53,566 bases of DNA from Pseudomonadales bacterium (lineage in GTDB: Bacteria; Pseudomonadota; Gammaproteobacteria; Pseudomonadales; Pseudohongiellaceae). The first letter of the stretch is position 1. Each line of letters begins with the position of its first letter. The DNA lies in the NCBI GenBank assembly GCA_022819645.1, contig JAJEGU010000016.1, forward strand, positions 1 to 53,566, in the 5' to 3' direction. The notes below the pieces were generated by a model. The model was not told the DNA's origin and made no database searches. It saw only the letters and a program-made list of their open reading frames with translations. Positions 8,697-17,249 of the stretch are shown piece after piece. Made by a program: the position numbers and the translations under genes.

Positions 8697-9523
8697 GATG
8701 GTTCTCTTTCGTTGCTTTCCCCGCTTACCGCCGACAGCATCCGCGCCAGCGCGGCGCCGGGCTCAGGCGCGCGCATGAAAGTTTCGCCGATGAGAAAGCC
8801 ATGCACGCCCCGCCGCATCATCATGGCCATGTCGGCGGCGCTGCCGATGCCGCTTTCGGTGATCAGGATTCGATCTTGCGGGACGTGTGGCAGCAGGTCC
8901 AGGGTCGTTTCAAAGCTTGTACGGAAACTGCGCAGGTCGCGATTATTGATGCCGATCAGCGGACAATCCAGCGCCAGCGCCCGATCCAGTTCCTCCCGGT
9001 CGTGGACTTCCACCAGCACATCGAGGTCGAGTTCCCCGGCGCCGTCTGCGAGCCTTCGCAATTCCGCATCGGACAGCGCGGCGACAATGAGCAGAATGCA
9101 ATCTGCGCCGGCGATGCGGGATTCCACAAGCTGGTATTCGTCCACCATGAAGTCCTTGCGCAGCAGCGGCAGCTTGCAATGGCCCCGGGTTCCGCGCAGA
9201 TCGGCAAGACTGCCCTGGAAATACTTTTCGTCGGTGAGTACCGACAGGCAGGCGGCGCCGGCGCGCTGGTAGTCGGCAGCGTGACGGGCTGCCTGGAAGT
9301 CCTTCTGGATAATCCCCCTGGATGGCGAGGCGCGCTTGATTTCGGCGATCACCGCCGGTCGCCTTTGCGCCACCAGTTCCGACAGCGCGCGAACAAAGCC
9401 CCTTGGCCGGGGCGCATCGGCCAGACCGGCTTCGAGTTGCGCCAATGGCCGCAACGCCCGGGCAGCGGCGACTTCACACCGCTTGTGGGCGATGATTTCA
9501 GCAAGGATGCTCGGCGCGCTCAC
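8693..9523 (-). CDS. trpC: Indole-3-glycerol phosphate synthase
   Basis: Converts CdRP to indole-3-glycerol phosphate in tryptophan synthesis. This 276-residue monofunctional TrpC (no fused TrpF) has the family motifs ILAEIIAHKRCEV, AVIAEIKRASPSRG, LLRKDFMVDEYQLVESR, IGINNRDLRSF and ITESGIGSAADM. It begins at a GTG (9523), 14 bases after the trpD stop. The trpD tail and the bases before this start are made of the dispersed GC-rich repeat, which leaves only a weak AGG as ribosome-binding signal. The downstream OsmC-like gene overlaps it by four bases. Confidence 0.97.
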   Translation of the reverse strand: MSAPSILAEIIAHKRCEVAAARALRPLAQLEAGLADAPRPRGFVRALSELVAQRRPAVIAEIKRASPSRGIIQKDFQAARHAADYQRAGAACLSVLTDEKYFQGSLADLRGTRGHCKLPLLRKDFMVDEYQLVESRIAGADCILLIVAALSDAELRRLADGAGELDLDVLVEVHDREELDRALALDCPLIGINNRDLRSFRTSFETTLDLLPHVPQDRILITESGIGSAADMAMMMRRGVHGFLIGETFMRAPEPGAALARMLSAVSGESNEREPS

Positions 9524-9537
9524 GGCGGCGGAATCGG

Positions 9538-10599
9538 CTACCTGGGAGCCGGCGGCGCAGGCTCCTGGGAGCCGGCGCCCAGGGACTTGCTGACTTTCAC
9601 CAACTCCCGGAACTTGTTGCGGGCGGCGCCGCTTTGCTGGATGGAAATTGCCTTTTCGACGCCCGCCGCCGGGTCTTCGCTGAGGCCCGCGGCGTAAATC
9701 GTGGCGCCGGCATTGAGCGCAACCAGCCCCGCGGCCTTTTCGTGTTTCCAGTTCAGGGCCTGATTCACGAGTTTCAGGCTTGCCGCCGGGCTGTCCACCC
9801 GCAGGTCGTCGATGTTATCGGCTCGCGGCAGCCCCAGGGCTTCCGGCGTCAGGCGATATTCGCTGATCTTGCCATTCCGCAATTCGCCGACGCGGGTGGC
9901 GGCGGCAATGCTGATTTCGTCGAGCCCGTCCTCGGCGGCGACGATGAGCACATGGTCGCTCCCGAGTTCGCGCAGCACTTCGAGCAAGGGCCTGACCCAG
10001 GCGGCGTCGAACACGCCCATGAGCTGGTTCGGCGCCCCCGCCGGATTGGTCAGCGGGCCGAGCAGGTTGAACAGGGTGCGAACGCCGATCTCGCGCCTCG
10101 CGGTAATGACGTGCTTCATGGCGTCATGATGGGCCGGCGCGAACATGAAGCCGACTCCCACCCGGTCGATGAGTTCCCCCACCTGTCCGGCGCCCAGGGA
10201 AAGATGGTAGCCGGCGGCTTCGAGCACATCGGCGCTGCCGCTCTTGCTGGTTGCGCCCCGGTTGCCATGCTTGGCGACCCGGGCGCCGGCGCAGGCGGCA
10301 ACCATGGCCGCCGCGGTGGAGACATTGAACTTGTTGGCGCCGCTGCCGCCGGTGCCGCAGGTATCCACCAGATGCGGGCCGGGCTTGACTTTCACCTGGG
10401 TGGCAAGTTCCCGCATGACGCTGGCGGCGCCGAGAATTTCGGTGGCCTTTACGCCTTTCATCTGCAATCCCACCAGCAATGCGCCGTTCTGGGCGTCAGT
10501 GGTTTCGCCGGACATGACCTGGCGCATGATCCTGACCATCTCGGCGGCGGTCAGGTCGCCGCCGCCGCTGACCCGCCGGATTGCGTCTTTGATTTCCAT
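9538..10599 (-). CDS. trpD: Anthranilate phosphoribosyltransferase
   Basis: Transfers phosphoribose from PRPP to anthranilate. Family motifs are clear: VDTCGTGGSGANKFNVST (PRPP/Mg site), KHGNRGATSKSGSADVLEA, FNLLGPLTNPAG and GLDEISIAAAT. The 353-residue length is slightly over the usual ~340. The excess is the C-terminal tail ending GSQEPAPPAPR, encoded by the dispersed repeat at 9540-9573 rather than by ancestral trpD sequence. trpG lies 16 bases upstream and trpC 14 bases downstream on the same strand. Confidence 0.97.
   Translation of the reverse strand: MEIKDAIRRVSGGGDLTAAEMVRIMRQVMSGETTDAQNGALLVGLQMKGVKATEILGAASVMRELATQVKVKPGPHLVDTCGTGGSGANKFNVSTAAAMVAACAGARVAKHGNRGATSKSGSADVLEAAGYHLSLGAGQVGELIDRVGVGFMFAPAHHDAMKHVITARREIGVRTLFNLLGPLTNPAGAPNQLMGVFDAAWVRPLLEVLRELGSDHVLIVAAEDGLDEISIAAATRVGELRNGKISEYRLTPEALGLPRADNIDDLRVDSPAASLKLVNQALNWKHEKAAGLVALNAGATIYAAGLSEDPAAGVEKAISIQQSGAARNKFRELVKVSKSLGAGSQEPAPPAPR
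9540..9573. repeat. Partial MITE-like ends inside the trpD 3' end
   Basis: CTGGGAGCCGGCGGCGCAGG followed by CTCCTGGGAGCCGG is the terminal motif of the MITE-like family (GGCGCAGGCTCCTGG), flanked by a second partial end. It encodes the last residues and stop of TrpD on the minus strand. Confidence 0.65.
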
Positions 10600-10615
10600 C
10601 AGTTGCTGCGCCTCT

Positions 10616-11197
10616 TCACTGTGTCCGGTCGAGAAAGTTTTTCAGCAGCGCGTGGCCGTGTTCGCTGACGATGGATTCCGGGTGAAACTGTACGCCTTCC
10701 ACGTCGAACTCCCGGTGGCGCACACCCATGATGGCCTCTCGCTCGCCATTGCGCTCGGTCCAGGCGGTTACCTCCAGACATTCCGGCAGGCTCGCTTCTT
10801 CAATCACCAGCGAATGATAGCGCGTTGCGGTGAATGGATTGGCCAGCCCCGCGAAAACGCCCGCGCCGGTGTGGTGAATCCGGCTCAGCTTGCCGTGCAT
10901 GACGCGACCGGCGCGCACGATACGTCCGCCGAACCGCTGGCCGATGCTTTGGTGCCCAAGGCAGATGCCAAGCAACGGAATCTCGCCGGCGAAGCGCTCC
11001 ACCAGCGCCAGGGAGACGCCGGCTTCGTCCGGCGTGCAGGGCCCGGGAGAAATCACGATTTGCCGCGGCCGCAATTCGGCGATCCGGTCCAGGGTGATCT
11101 CGTCATTGCGGAACACCCGCACCTCGGCGCCGAGTTCGCCCAGATACTGCACCACATTCCAGGTAAACGAATCGTAGTTGTCAATCATCAACAGCAT
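10616..11197 (-). CDS. trpG: Anthranilate synthase component II (glutamine amidotransferase)
   Basis: Supplies ammonia from glutamine to TrpE. The 193-residue class I amidotransferase has the oxyanion/nucleophile motif [10 protein letters not shown] with C79 as nucleophile and FHPESI near the C-terminus carrying the His-Glu pair. It starts [14 protein letters not shown], the family start. In some bacteria this subunit also serves PabB; no pabB is visible here. The partner trpE is 1.8 kb upstream, separated by a photolyase gene on the other strand, so trpG-trpD-trpC must have its own promoter, probably in 11198-11392. Confidence 0.97.
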   Translation of the reverse strand: MLLMIDNYDSFTWNVVQYLGELGAEVRVFRNDEITLDRIAELRPRQIVISPGPCTPDEAGVSLALVERFAGEIPLLGICLGHQSIGQRFGGRIVRAGRVMHGKLSRIHHTGAGVFAGLANPFTATRYHSLVIEEASLPECLEVTAWTERNGEREAIMGVRHREFDVEGVQFHPESIVSEHGHALLKNFLDRTQ

Positions 11198-11392
11198 GGC
11201 TGCGTCGCGCGCCGTGGCACTTCCCCGCCGCCCATGCTAGCAGAATTCGGCAATCCTTCGGCGAAGCCCCGGCCCAAGCCGATTGGCCCAAGCCGATTAG
11301 TCATCCATCAGACGCAATGCCGCGCCTGGAAATGAACCGGAATTCAATTTTTGGACTATAACCAGGCAAATCACCTTTCTCCCAAGTTAGCC

Positions 11393-12856
11393 ATGATCCA
11401 TGAAACTGAACCCCTGGAACACGTGAATCCCGCCGGTGGGGCGCTGACCGTCATGTGGTTTCGGCGGGATTTGCGGCTGCGGGACAATCCGGCGCTGGCG
11501 CTCGCTGCGGAATCCGGGACGGTCCTGCCACTTTACATTCTCGATGACGAGATTGCCGGCGAATGGAAGCTGGGTGGCGCTTCGCGCTGGTGGCTGCATC
11601 ATTCGCTCAATCGGCTCAATGAATCGCTCGATGGCGGGCTTTGGATTCTCGAAGGGGGCGCTGAACGGAAATTACTCGATCTTTGCGCCCGATTGCCGGT
11701 TCGCAAGGTGGTCTGGAACCTGTCTTGCGATCCCTGGCAGCGGCGGCAGGATGAGGCAGTCGTTTCCGCCCTTCGGGGCAAGGGTGTCGAATGCGTGGCC
11801 TGCAATGGTTCCCTGCTCTGGCTGCCCCGGGAGAGCGGTAAGCGGGATGGGACGCCCTACGCCGTTTTCACGCCCTTTTACCGCAATCTGTCCAGGCTCG
11901 CGCAGCCGGGCCCGCCCGCTCCCGCGCCAAAGGCCTTGCGAATCGCGGCTTGCTCCCAGCCTGCCAGCCGTATCGAGCGGCTCGGACTCAAGCCGCGGAT
12001 TCCCTGGGATAGCGGCCTGGAGCAACGCTGGAGCCCGGGCGAGGAATCCGCCCGGCGGCAATTGCGGAGTTTTCTTGCGGGGAATGTCGAAGATTATGGG
12101 GAGAGGCGGGATTTCCCCGCCGAGCCAGCGACCTCCTCGCTCTCGCCCCACCTGCATTTCGGTGAAGTCGGCCCGAGGCAAGTCTGGTGGGACACCCATA
12201 CCGCCGAGCCGGGGGAGGGGCGCGAATCCTTCCTCCGGCAATTATGCTGGCGCGAATTCTGCCATCACATGCTGTATCACTATCCGCAACTCGGCGACGA
12301 AAACTGGAGGCGCGAGTTCGACCGATTCCCCTGGCGCGAGGACCGCGAATCCCTGCTGCGCTGGCAGCGGGGAATGACGGGAATCCCATGGGTGGATGCG
12401 GGAATGCGGGAACTGCGGACCACCGGAACCATGCACAACCGTGTGCGCATGGCGGCGGCGTCTTTTCTCACCAAGAATCTGCTGATTCACTGGCGCCATG
12501 GCGCGCGCTGGTTCTGGGATTGCCTGGTGGACGCCGATCTGGCGAACAACAGCTTCGGCTGGCAGTGGGTCGCCGGCAGCGGCGCCGATGCGGCGCCGTA
12601 TTTCCGTGTCTTCAATCCCGTGCTGCAGTCACGCAAGTTCGACCCGCAAGGCGAGTATCTGCGCCGCTGGCTGCCGGAGTTGGGCCGGCTTGCGAACAAG
12701 CGCATCCACGCGCCCTGGGAGGCCGGGGCGGCGGAACTGCGAGCCGCGGACCTGAGCCTCGGCCGCGACTACCCCGAACCGATCGTCGACCCCGGCGAAT
12801 CCCGCCGGCGGGCGCTGGTGGCGTGGCAGGCCATGCAGCAAAACCGGTCAGCTTGA
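11393..12856 (+). CDS. phrB: Deoxyribodipyrimidine photolyase (class I)
   Basis: Light-driven repair of cyclobutane pyrimidine dimers, with FAD and an antenna chromophore. The N-terminal photolyase fold (VMWFRRDLRLRDNPALALA) and C-terminal FAD domain (REFCHHMLYHYP, TGTMHNRVRMAAASFLTKNLL, WRHGARWFWDCLVDADLANN, PYFRVFNPVLQSRKFDP) are complete. I place the start at the ATG at 11393 (487 residues); an upstream TTG at 11351 is in frame, and an ATG at 11453 at the fold's first strand is possible. The gene is opposite to and between trpE and trpG, which are usually adjacent or co-oriented, so it looks inserted. REP-like and MITE-like sequence follows it. Confidence 0.95.
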   Translation: MIHETEPLEHVNPAGGALTVMWFRRDLRLRDNPALALAAESGTVLPLYILDDEIAGEWKLGGASRWWLHHSLNRLNESLDGGLWILEGGAERKLLDLCARLPVRKVVWNLSCDPWQRRQDEAVVSALRGKGVECVACNGSLLWLPRESGKRDGTPYAVFTPFYRNLSRLAQPGPPAPAPKALRIAACSQPASRIERLGLKPRIPWDSGLEQRWSPGEESARRQLRSFLAGNVEDYGERRDFPAEPATSSLSPHLHFGEVGPRQVWWDTHTAEPGEGRESFLRQLCWREFCHHMLYHYPQLGDENWRREFDRFPWREDRESLLRWQRGMTGIPWVDAGMRELRTTGTMHNRVRMAAASFLTKNLLIHWRHGARWFWDCLVDADLANNSFGWQWVAGSGADAAPYFRVFNPVLQSRKFDPQGEYLRRWLPELGRLANKRIHAPWEAGAAELRAADLSLGRDYPEPIVDPGESRRRALVAWQAMQQNRSA

Positions 12857-12871
12857 GTTGTCTCGGATTCC

Positions 12872-12946
12872 GTCATTCTGCGCGTGGTCGCAGAATTTCA
12901 GGCAGTGATCACTCCAGGGAGATCCTGCGACTACGCGCAGGATGAC
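12872..12946. repeat. REP-like hairpin (shorter variant)
   Basis: It begins GTCATTCTGCGCG and ends GCGCAGGATGAC, with inverted arms around GTGATCAC. It lies between the convergent ends of phrB and trpE and could act as a bidirectional mRNA 3' structure. Confidence 0.75.
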
Positions 12947-12952
12947 CGAAAA

Positions 12953-12987
12953 GAGGCTCCTGGGAGTCTGCGGCGCAGGCTCCTGGG
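12953..12987. repeat. Partial MITE-like ends
   Basis: GAGGCTCCTGGGAG is followed by CTGCGGCGCAGGCTCCTGG. These are the terminal motif of the MITE-like family, next to the REP-like hairpin and 20 bases from the trpE stop. Confidence 0.65.
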
Positions 12988-13006
12988 GTGGCGAGGCAAC
13001 GGGCGC

Positions 13007-14485
13007 TCAGGCATCGAGGCGCAGCGAACCGGCGGCGAGTTGGGCGGCGCGGACGATGGCCCTGGCCTTGTTGCGGGTTTCTTCCCATTCCATGTCGGGC
13101 CTGGAATCGGCGACGATGCCGGCGCCGGCCTGGACGTAGAGCTTGCCATCCTTGATGACCGCCGTGCGGATGGCGATGGCCATGTCCATATTGTCGTTCC
13201 AGCCGAGATAGCCCATGGCGCCGCCGTAGATGCCGCGCTTGTCGGGCTCGAGTTCGTCGATGATTTCCATGGCGCGGACCTTGGGCGCGCCGCTCAGGGT
13301 GCCCACGGGCAGGGTGGCGCGCAGCACGTCGAGGGCGCTGCGGTCGGCCCGGATTTCGCTCTCGACGATGGACGCGATATGCATGACATGGGAATAGCGC
13401 TCGACGAACATCTTGCGCGGCACCCGCACCGAGCCGATTTTCGATACCCGCCCGGAATCGTTGCGGCTGAGGTCGATCAGCATGAGATGCTCGGCAAGTT
13501 CCTTCTCGTCGGCGAGCAATTCCCGCTCAAGCGCCAGATCCTCCGCTTCCGTGGCGCCCCGGGGGCGGGTGCCGGCGAGTGGCCGCACGGTGATCTTGCC
13601 ATTCTCCACCCGGGCGAGGATTTCCGGTGACGCGCTGACCACAAAATGATCGTCAAGGTGGAAGAACACCATGTAGGGCGAGGGATTGAGAAGGCGCAGG
13701 GCGCGGTACAACTGCAGCGGCTCGCCCTGGAAATCCGCCGACATGCGCTGGGAAAGCACCACCTGCATGCAGTCCCCGGCGACAATGTAGTCCTTGATCC
13801 GCTCCACCGCGCGCTTGAAATCCGCCTCGGGAAAATGCTGGCGGTAATCGCTGTCGGCAATGTTCGCCATGCGGGCCGGAGGCGCTTCGGCCTTGCCGGC
13901 GAGACCCTGTTCGAGTTCATCCAGCCGCTGCCGGGCCCGGATGAAGGCGCCGGCTTCGCCCGGGTCGGCATTGATCACCAGCGAGGCGGTGCCCATGAGA
14001 TTGTCGAAAATGATGATTTCATCGGCCACCATGAGCAGGATATCGGGTGTGCCGATTGCGTCCTTTCCCCGGGCCGGGCCGATCCGGGTTTCCACATAGC
14101 GCACGGTGTCATAGGCGAAATAGCCCACGAGGCCGCCGCCGAATCGAGAATCCCGGGGCGAGCCGGGAGCGCGGAAGCGGGCCTTGTATTCGGCGATGAA
14201 GGGAAAGGGATCGTCGCACTCCCGCTGTTCCACGATCTCGCCGCCGGTTTCGATGCTGAGCCGCTTGCCACGTACCCGCAGCACGGTGCGGCAGGGTAGG
14301 CCGATGATGGAGTAGCGACCCCATTGTTCTCCGCCCTGCACCGATTCAAAGAAAAAACTGTAGGGGCCGTTGGCGAGCTTGAGATAGGCGCTCAGCGGCG
14401 TTTCCAGATCCGCCAGCACCCGGCGCGTCACCGGAATCCGGTTGTATCCCCGGGCTGCCAACTCGTCGAACGCCGCCTTGTTCAT
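13007..14485 (-). CDS. trpE: Anthranilate synthase component I
   Basis: Makes anthranilate from chorismate with ammonia from TrpG. The 492-residue protein has the chorismate-binding C-terminal domain ([74 protein letters not shown]) and the N-terminal allosteric region, where the usual LLES feedback motif reads FFES. It overlaps rpe by four bases (ATGA), so it is coupled to the upstream rpe gene. There is no leader-peptide/attenuator arrangement in front, as the upstream DNA is coding. Confidence 0.97.
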   Translation of the reverse strand: MNKAAFDELAARGYNRIPVTRRVLADLETPLSAYLKLANGPYSFFFESVQGGEQWGRYSIIGLPCRTVLRVRGKRLSIETGGEIVEQRECDDPFPFIAEYKARFRAPGSPRDSRFGGGLVGYFAYDTVRYVETRIGPARGKDAIGTPDILLMVADEIIIFDNLMGTASLVINADPGEAGAFIRARQRLDELEQGLAGKAEAPPARMANIADSDYRQHFPEADFKRAVERIKDYIVAGDCMQVVLSQRMSADFQGEPLQLYRALRLLNPSPYMVFFHLDDHFVVSASPEILARVENGKITVRPLAGTRPRGATEAEDLALERELLADEKELAEHLMLIDLSRNDSGRVSKIGSVRVPRKMFVERYSHVMHIASIVESEIRADRSALDVLRATLPVGTLSGAPKVRAMEIIDELEPDKRGIYGGAMGYLGWNDNMDMAIAIRTAVIKDGKLYVQAGAGIVADSRPDMEWEETRNKARAIVRAAQLAAGSLRLDA

Positions 14486-15168
14486 GCCGGCGCTGTTTGA
14501 CCGGCCTGCCCGAGTTCCGCCCGCATGGCGGCAATGGTGGCGCCATAGTCTCCGCTGCCGAAGATGGCCGAGCCGGCCACGAACATGTCGGCGCCGGCCT
14601 CGGCAATCTCGCGGATATTGCCCACGCCGACGCCGCCATCGACTTCAAGCCGGATGGGGTTCTCCGCCGCGTCGATAATGGACCGCGCCCGCCGCAGCTT
14701 CTCCAAAGTGGCGGGAATGAACTGCTGGCCGCCAAACCCCGGATTGACCGACATCAGCAGCACAAGGTCGAGTTTGTCGAGCAGGTAGTCCAGGCAATGG
14801 AGCGGCGTGGCGGGGTTGAACACGAGCCCGGATTTGCAGCCCAGGTCGCGAATCAGTTGCAGGCTGCGGTGCACATGCCGGCTGGCTTCCGGGTGAAAGC
14901 TGATGTAGCTCGCCCCGGCGGCGGCGAAGTCCTCGATCAGCCGGTCCACCGGCGTCACCATCAGGTGCACGTCGATGGGGGCGGCCACGCCATGTTCGCG
15001 CAATGCCTCGCAGACCATGGGGCCGATGGTCAGGTTGGGCACGTAATGATTGTCCATCACGTCGAAGTGGACGACATCGGCGCCGGCATCGAGCACCGCA
15101 TTGACTTCATCGCCAAGCCGCGCGAAATCGGCGGAAAGTATGGAGGGGGCGATCAGGTAATCTTTCAT
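14482..15168 (-). CDS. rpe: Ribulose-phosphate 3-epimerase
   Basis: Interconverts ribulose 5-phosphate and xylulose 5-phosphate in the pentose phosphate pathway. The 228-residue TIM barrel shows [52 protein letters not shown] and [12 protein letters not shown], covering the metal and phosphate sites. It is sandwiched with four-base overlaps between the small coiled-coil gene upstream and trpE downstream. The gph gene often found between rpe and trpE is absent. Confidence 0.97.
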   Translation of the reverse strand: MKDYLIAPSILSADFARLGDEVNAVLDAGADVVHFDVMDNHYVPNLTIGPMVCEALREHGVAAPIDVHLMVTPVDRLIEDFAAAGASYISFHPEASRHVHRSLQLIRDLGCKSGLVFNPATPLHCLDYLLDKLDLVLLMSVNPGFGGQQFIPATLEKLRRARSIIDAAENPIRLEVDGGVGVGNIREIAEAGADMFVAGSAIFGSGDYGATIAAMRAELGQAGQTAPA

Positions 15169-15395
15169 TCGGTGAACGGCGCCGGCTCTTCGGCCACTTT
15201 GTACTCTGGTTCAAAATGCGCTTCCAGTTTCGCCACGCGCTGGGAAACTTTCGAAATCTCCTCGCGCAGATTGACTTCGAGCCGGTGTATCCGATTCTGT
15301 AGATACAGCACCACCAGCAACAGGCCGATCAGGTTTGGGCCGTTCTGAATCAACAAGTTGAGCAGATTCATCCTGACATCATCCTCGATTGACAT
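15165..15395 (-). CDS. Small membrane-anchored coiled-coil protein
   Basis: A 76-residue protein of unknown function. A short amphipathic start is followed by a hydrophobic segment ([14 protein letters not shown], about residues 20-33), then a heptad-like charged stretch ([19 protein letters not shown]) and an acidic tail. It overlaps rpe by four bases, so it is probably translated with it. An internal ATG at 15371, with GAGG ten bases upstream, is an alternative start. The layout resembles the small protein at 39786-39980, though they are not clearly homologous. Confidence 0.65.
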   Translation of the reverse strand: MSIEDDVRMNLLNLLIQNGPNLIGLLLVVLYLQNRIHRLEVNLREEISKVSQRVAKLEAHFEPEYKVAEEPAPFTE

Positions 15396-15450
15396 TAACC
15401 AACTGCGGGCAGTCTAACACGGAGATAGTGGGAATACCGAACTTTTCGGA

Positions 15451-16176
15451 TTAGGGCCTGTTCACACTATGCGCTGTCGCTCTGCCGGATCTCTTTTTTC
15501 GTCCGGCAAGACGCCGGTGCAGCGCCTGCAACCGCTCGGGTGTACCGATGTCCATCCAGCCGCCGGTGAATTTCTCGCCGCTGACCCGGCCTTCCGCCAT
15601 GGCCGCGCGCAACAGGGGAACCACCGACAGCGGCTCCGCCGCCAGACCGGCGAACAGCTTGCGATGCATGACGCTGATGCCGGCAAAGGTGAGTTTTTCC
15701 GCGCCGGCCACCGCTTCGTTAGCCAATCGCCCATCGGGCGGGAGGTGGAAATCGCCACCGGGATTGGCGGCAGGGTTCGGCGCCAGCAGCAGATGGGCGA
15801 GGGTTTGCCCGCCGTCCACCGGATGCAGGCCGGCGTAGTCGAAATCGGTCCAGACATCGGCATTGGCGACAATGAATGCGTCGCCTTCGATCAGGGGCAG
15901 GGCCTGGATGATGCCGCCGCCGGTATCGAGCAGACGCGGTTCCGGCGAATAGACGATCTCCAGGCCATAGCGCGAGCCGTCGCCAAGCGCCTGGCGAATC
16001 ATTTCGCCGAGATGGAAGAGATTGATCGCCACCCGGCGAATGCCCGCCCGGGCAAGACCCAGAAGCTGATATTCGATCAATGGGCGACCGCCCGCGGCGA
16101 GCAGCGGTTTGGGCATACGGTCGGTCAGCGGGCGCATGCGCACACCACGCCCCGCCGCAAGCAGGATGGCGTGCAT
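15451..16176 (-). CDS. murU: N-acetylmuramate alpha-1-phosphate uridylyltransferase
   Basis: Converts MurNAc-1-phosphate to UDP-MurNAc in the Pseudomonas-type peptidoglycan recycling route that bypasses de novo synthesis and fosfomycin inhibition. The 241-residue protein has the nucleotidyltransferase signature LAAGRGVRMRPLTDRMPKPL at its start, and FIVANADVWTDFD for metal binding. I use the ATG at 16176, which overlaps the amgK stop by one base (TGATG); 19 more in-frame upstream residues are inside amgK and lack family support. The tight pairing with the kinase AmgK supports MurU over a generic sugar nucleotidyltransferase. Confidence 0.9.
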   Translation of the reverse strand: MHAILLAAGRGVRMRPLTDRMPKPLLAAGGRPLIEYQLLGLARAGIRRVAINLFHLGEMIRQALGDGSRYGLEIVYSPEPRLLDTGGGIIQALPLIEGDAFIVANADVWTDFDYAGLHPVDGGQTLAHLLLAPNPAANPGGDFHLPPDGRLANEAVAGAEKLTFAGISVMHRKLFAGLAAEPLSVVPLLRAAMAEGRVSGEKFTGGWMDIGTPERLQALHRRLAGRKKRSGRATAHSVNRP

Positions 16177-17246
16177 CAGGAGGGCTGCTCCAATCGTTCC
16201 CGGGCGCGCGGCGCAAGCTCCCGCCGAAACCACTGCAACAAGGGCGCCATTTCGGCGTACTCCCCGGCGACTTCGGTGAAATAATCCATGACCAGGGGCA
16301 GGTGGTTCAGGAATCCCGGCTTGTGGTCACGGATCGCAAGCCGGCAAAAAATCCCGAGAACCTTGAGATGGCGTTGCAGCCCCATCAGGTCGAAATCGCG
16401 CCGGAACCGGCGGTGGGAAATTTCGCCGACGATTCCCCGTTCCCGGGCGCCATGGAGATAGTATGCAATCCAGTCATCCAGCCATTGCCGGTCCCAGCGG
16501 ATATAGCAATCCCGCAGCAAGGAAACGAGATCATAGCTGCGTGCGCCCCGGACGGCATCCTGGAAATCGATGATTCCCGGGCGCCCGGGCGCCGAATCGA
16601 GCAGCATCAGATTGCGCGAGTGATAATCGCGATGCACCGCAACCTCGCTCTGGGCAAGGGCCGATTCGCACAGGAAGCGGAAACTGTCCTCGATCAGTTC
16701 CTGTTGTTCGGCGCCGATCTCGACGCCGAGCCAGCGGCGGCAAAACCACTCGGGGAACAGTGACATTTCCCGGGTCAGTTCCGTCCGGCCATAATGGGGC
16801 AGCCCGCCCGGGTCGACGCGCTGCTGCAAATCGAGCAGGCTGTCGATGGCGGCATGGCAGAGGGCGTCGACCGTGGCGCGGTCGCCGGAATCCCGGGCTT
16901 GCAACAGATGAGGCAGGTACAATTGATCGCCAAAATCCTCAAGCAGCAGATAGCCTTGTTTCATATCCACGGCAAGCAGTTCGGGAACCCGCAGCGAGGC
17001 CGCACCGAACAGGCGGCAGACTTCGACGAAAGGTCGGCTGTCTTCCTTTTCCGGCGGCGCGTCCACCGCGATATAAGAAACTCCGGGAGCGGGGCTGGCG
17101 CGAAAGTAGCGCCGGAAGCTGGCGTCGCCGCTGACGACCGCAAGCCTGGAGATTTCAGGCGCCAGGGGCAACAGGCCGCGAAGCTGCCGCCGGGTCCAGT
17201 GGGTCAACCCCTGGCGGCGGCTGTCTGTTTGCCTGCTTGGCTTCAC
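16176..17246 (-). CDS. amgK: N-acetylmuramate/N-acetylglucosamine 1-kinase
   Basis: Phosphorylates the anomeric hydroxyl of recycled MurNAc and GlcNAc, feeding MurU. The 356-residue aminoglycoside-phosphotransferase-fold protein shows the N-lobe (SGDASFRRYFRA), YLLLEDFGDQLY, the catalytic loop VHRDYHSRNLML and metal-binding IIDFQDAVRGARSYDL. The best start is a GTG at 17246, only three bases from the divergent lptD ATG, so its promoter must overlap the lptD 5' coding region. The divergence from lptD and the downstream murU match Pseudomonas. Confidence 0.92.
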   Translation of the reverse strand: MKPSRQTDSRRQGLTHWTRRQLRGLLPLAPEISRLAVVSGDASFRRYFRASPAPGVSYIAVDAPPEKEDSRPFVEVCRLFGAASLRVPELLAVDMKQGYLLLEDFGDQLYLPHLLQARDSGDRATVDALCHAAIDSLLDLQQRVDPGGLPHYGRTELTREMSLFPEWFCRRWLGVEIGAEQQELIEDSFRFLCESALAQSEVAVHRDYHSRNLMLLDSAPGRPGIIDFQDAVRGARSYDLVSLLRDCYIRWDRQWLDDWIAYYLHGARERGIVGEISHRRFRRDFDLMGLQRHLKVLGIFCRLAIRDHKPGFLNHLPLVMDYFTEVAGEYAEMAPLLQWFRRELAPRARERLEQPS

Positions 17247-17249
17247 GGT

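Noticed and set aside
9634..10668. 344-codon plus-strand frame over trpD
   Set aside because: Antisense shadow; no family resemblance.
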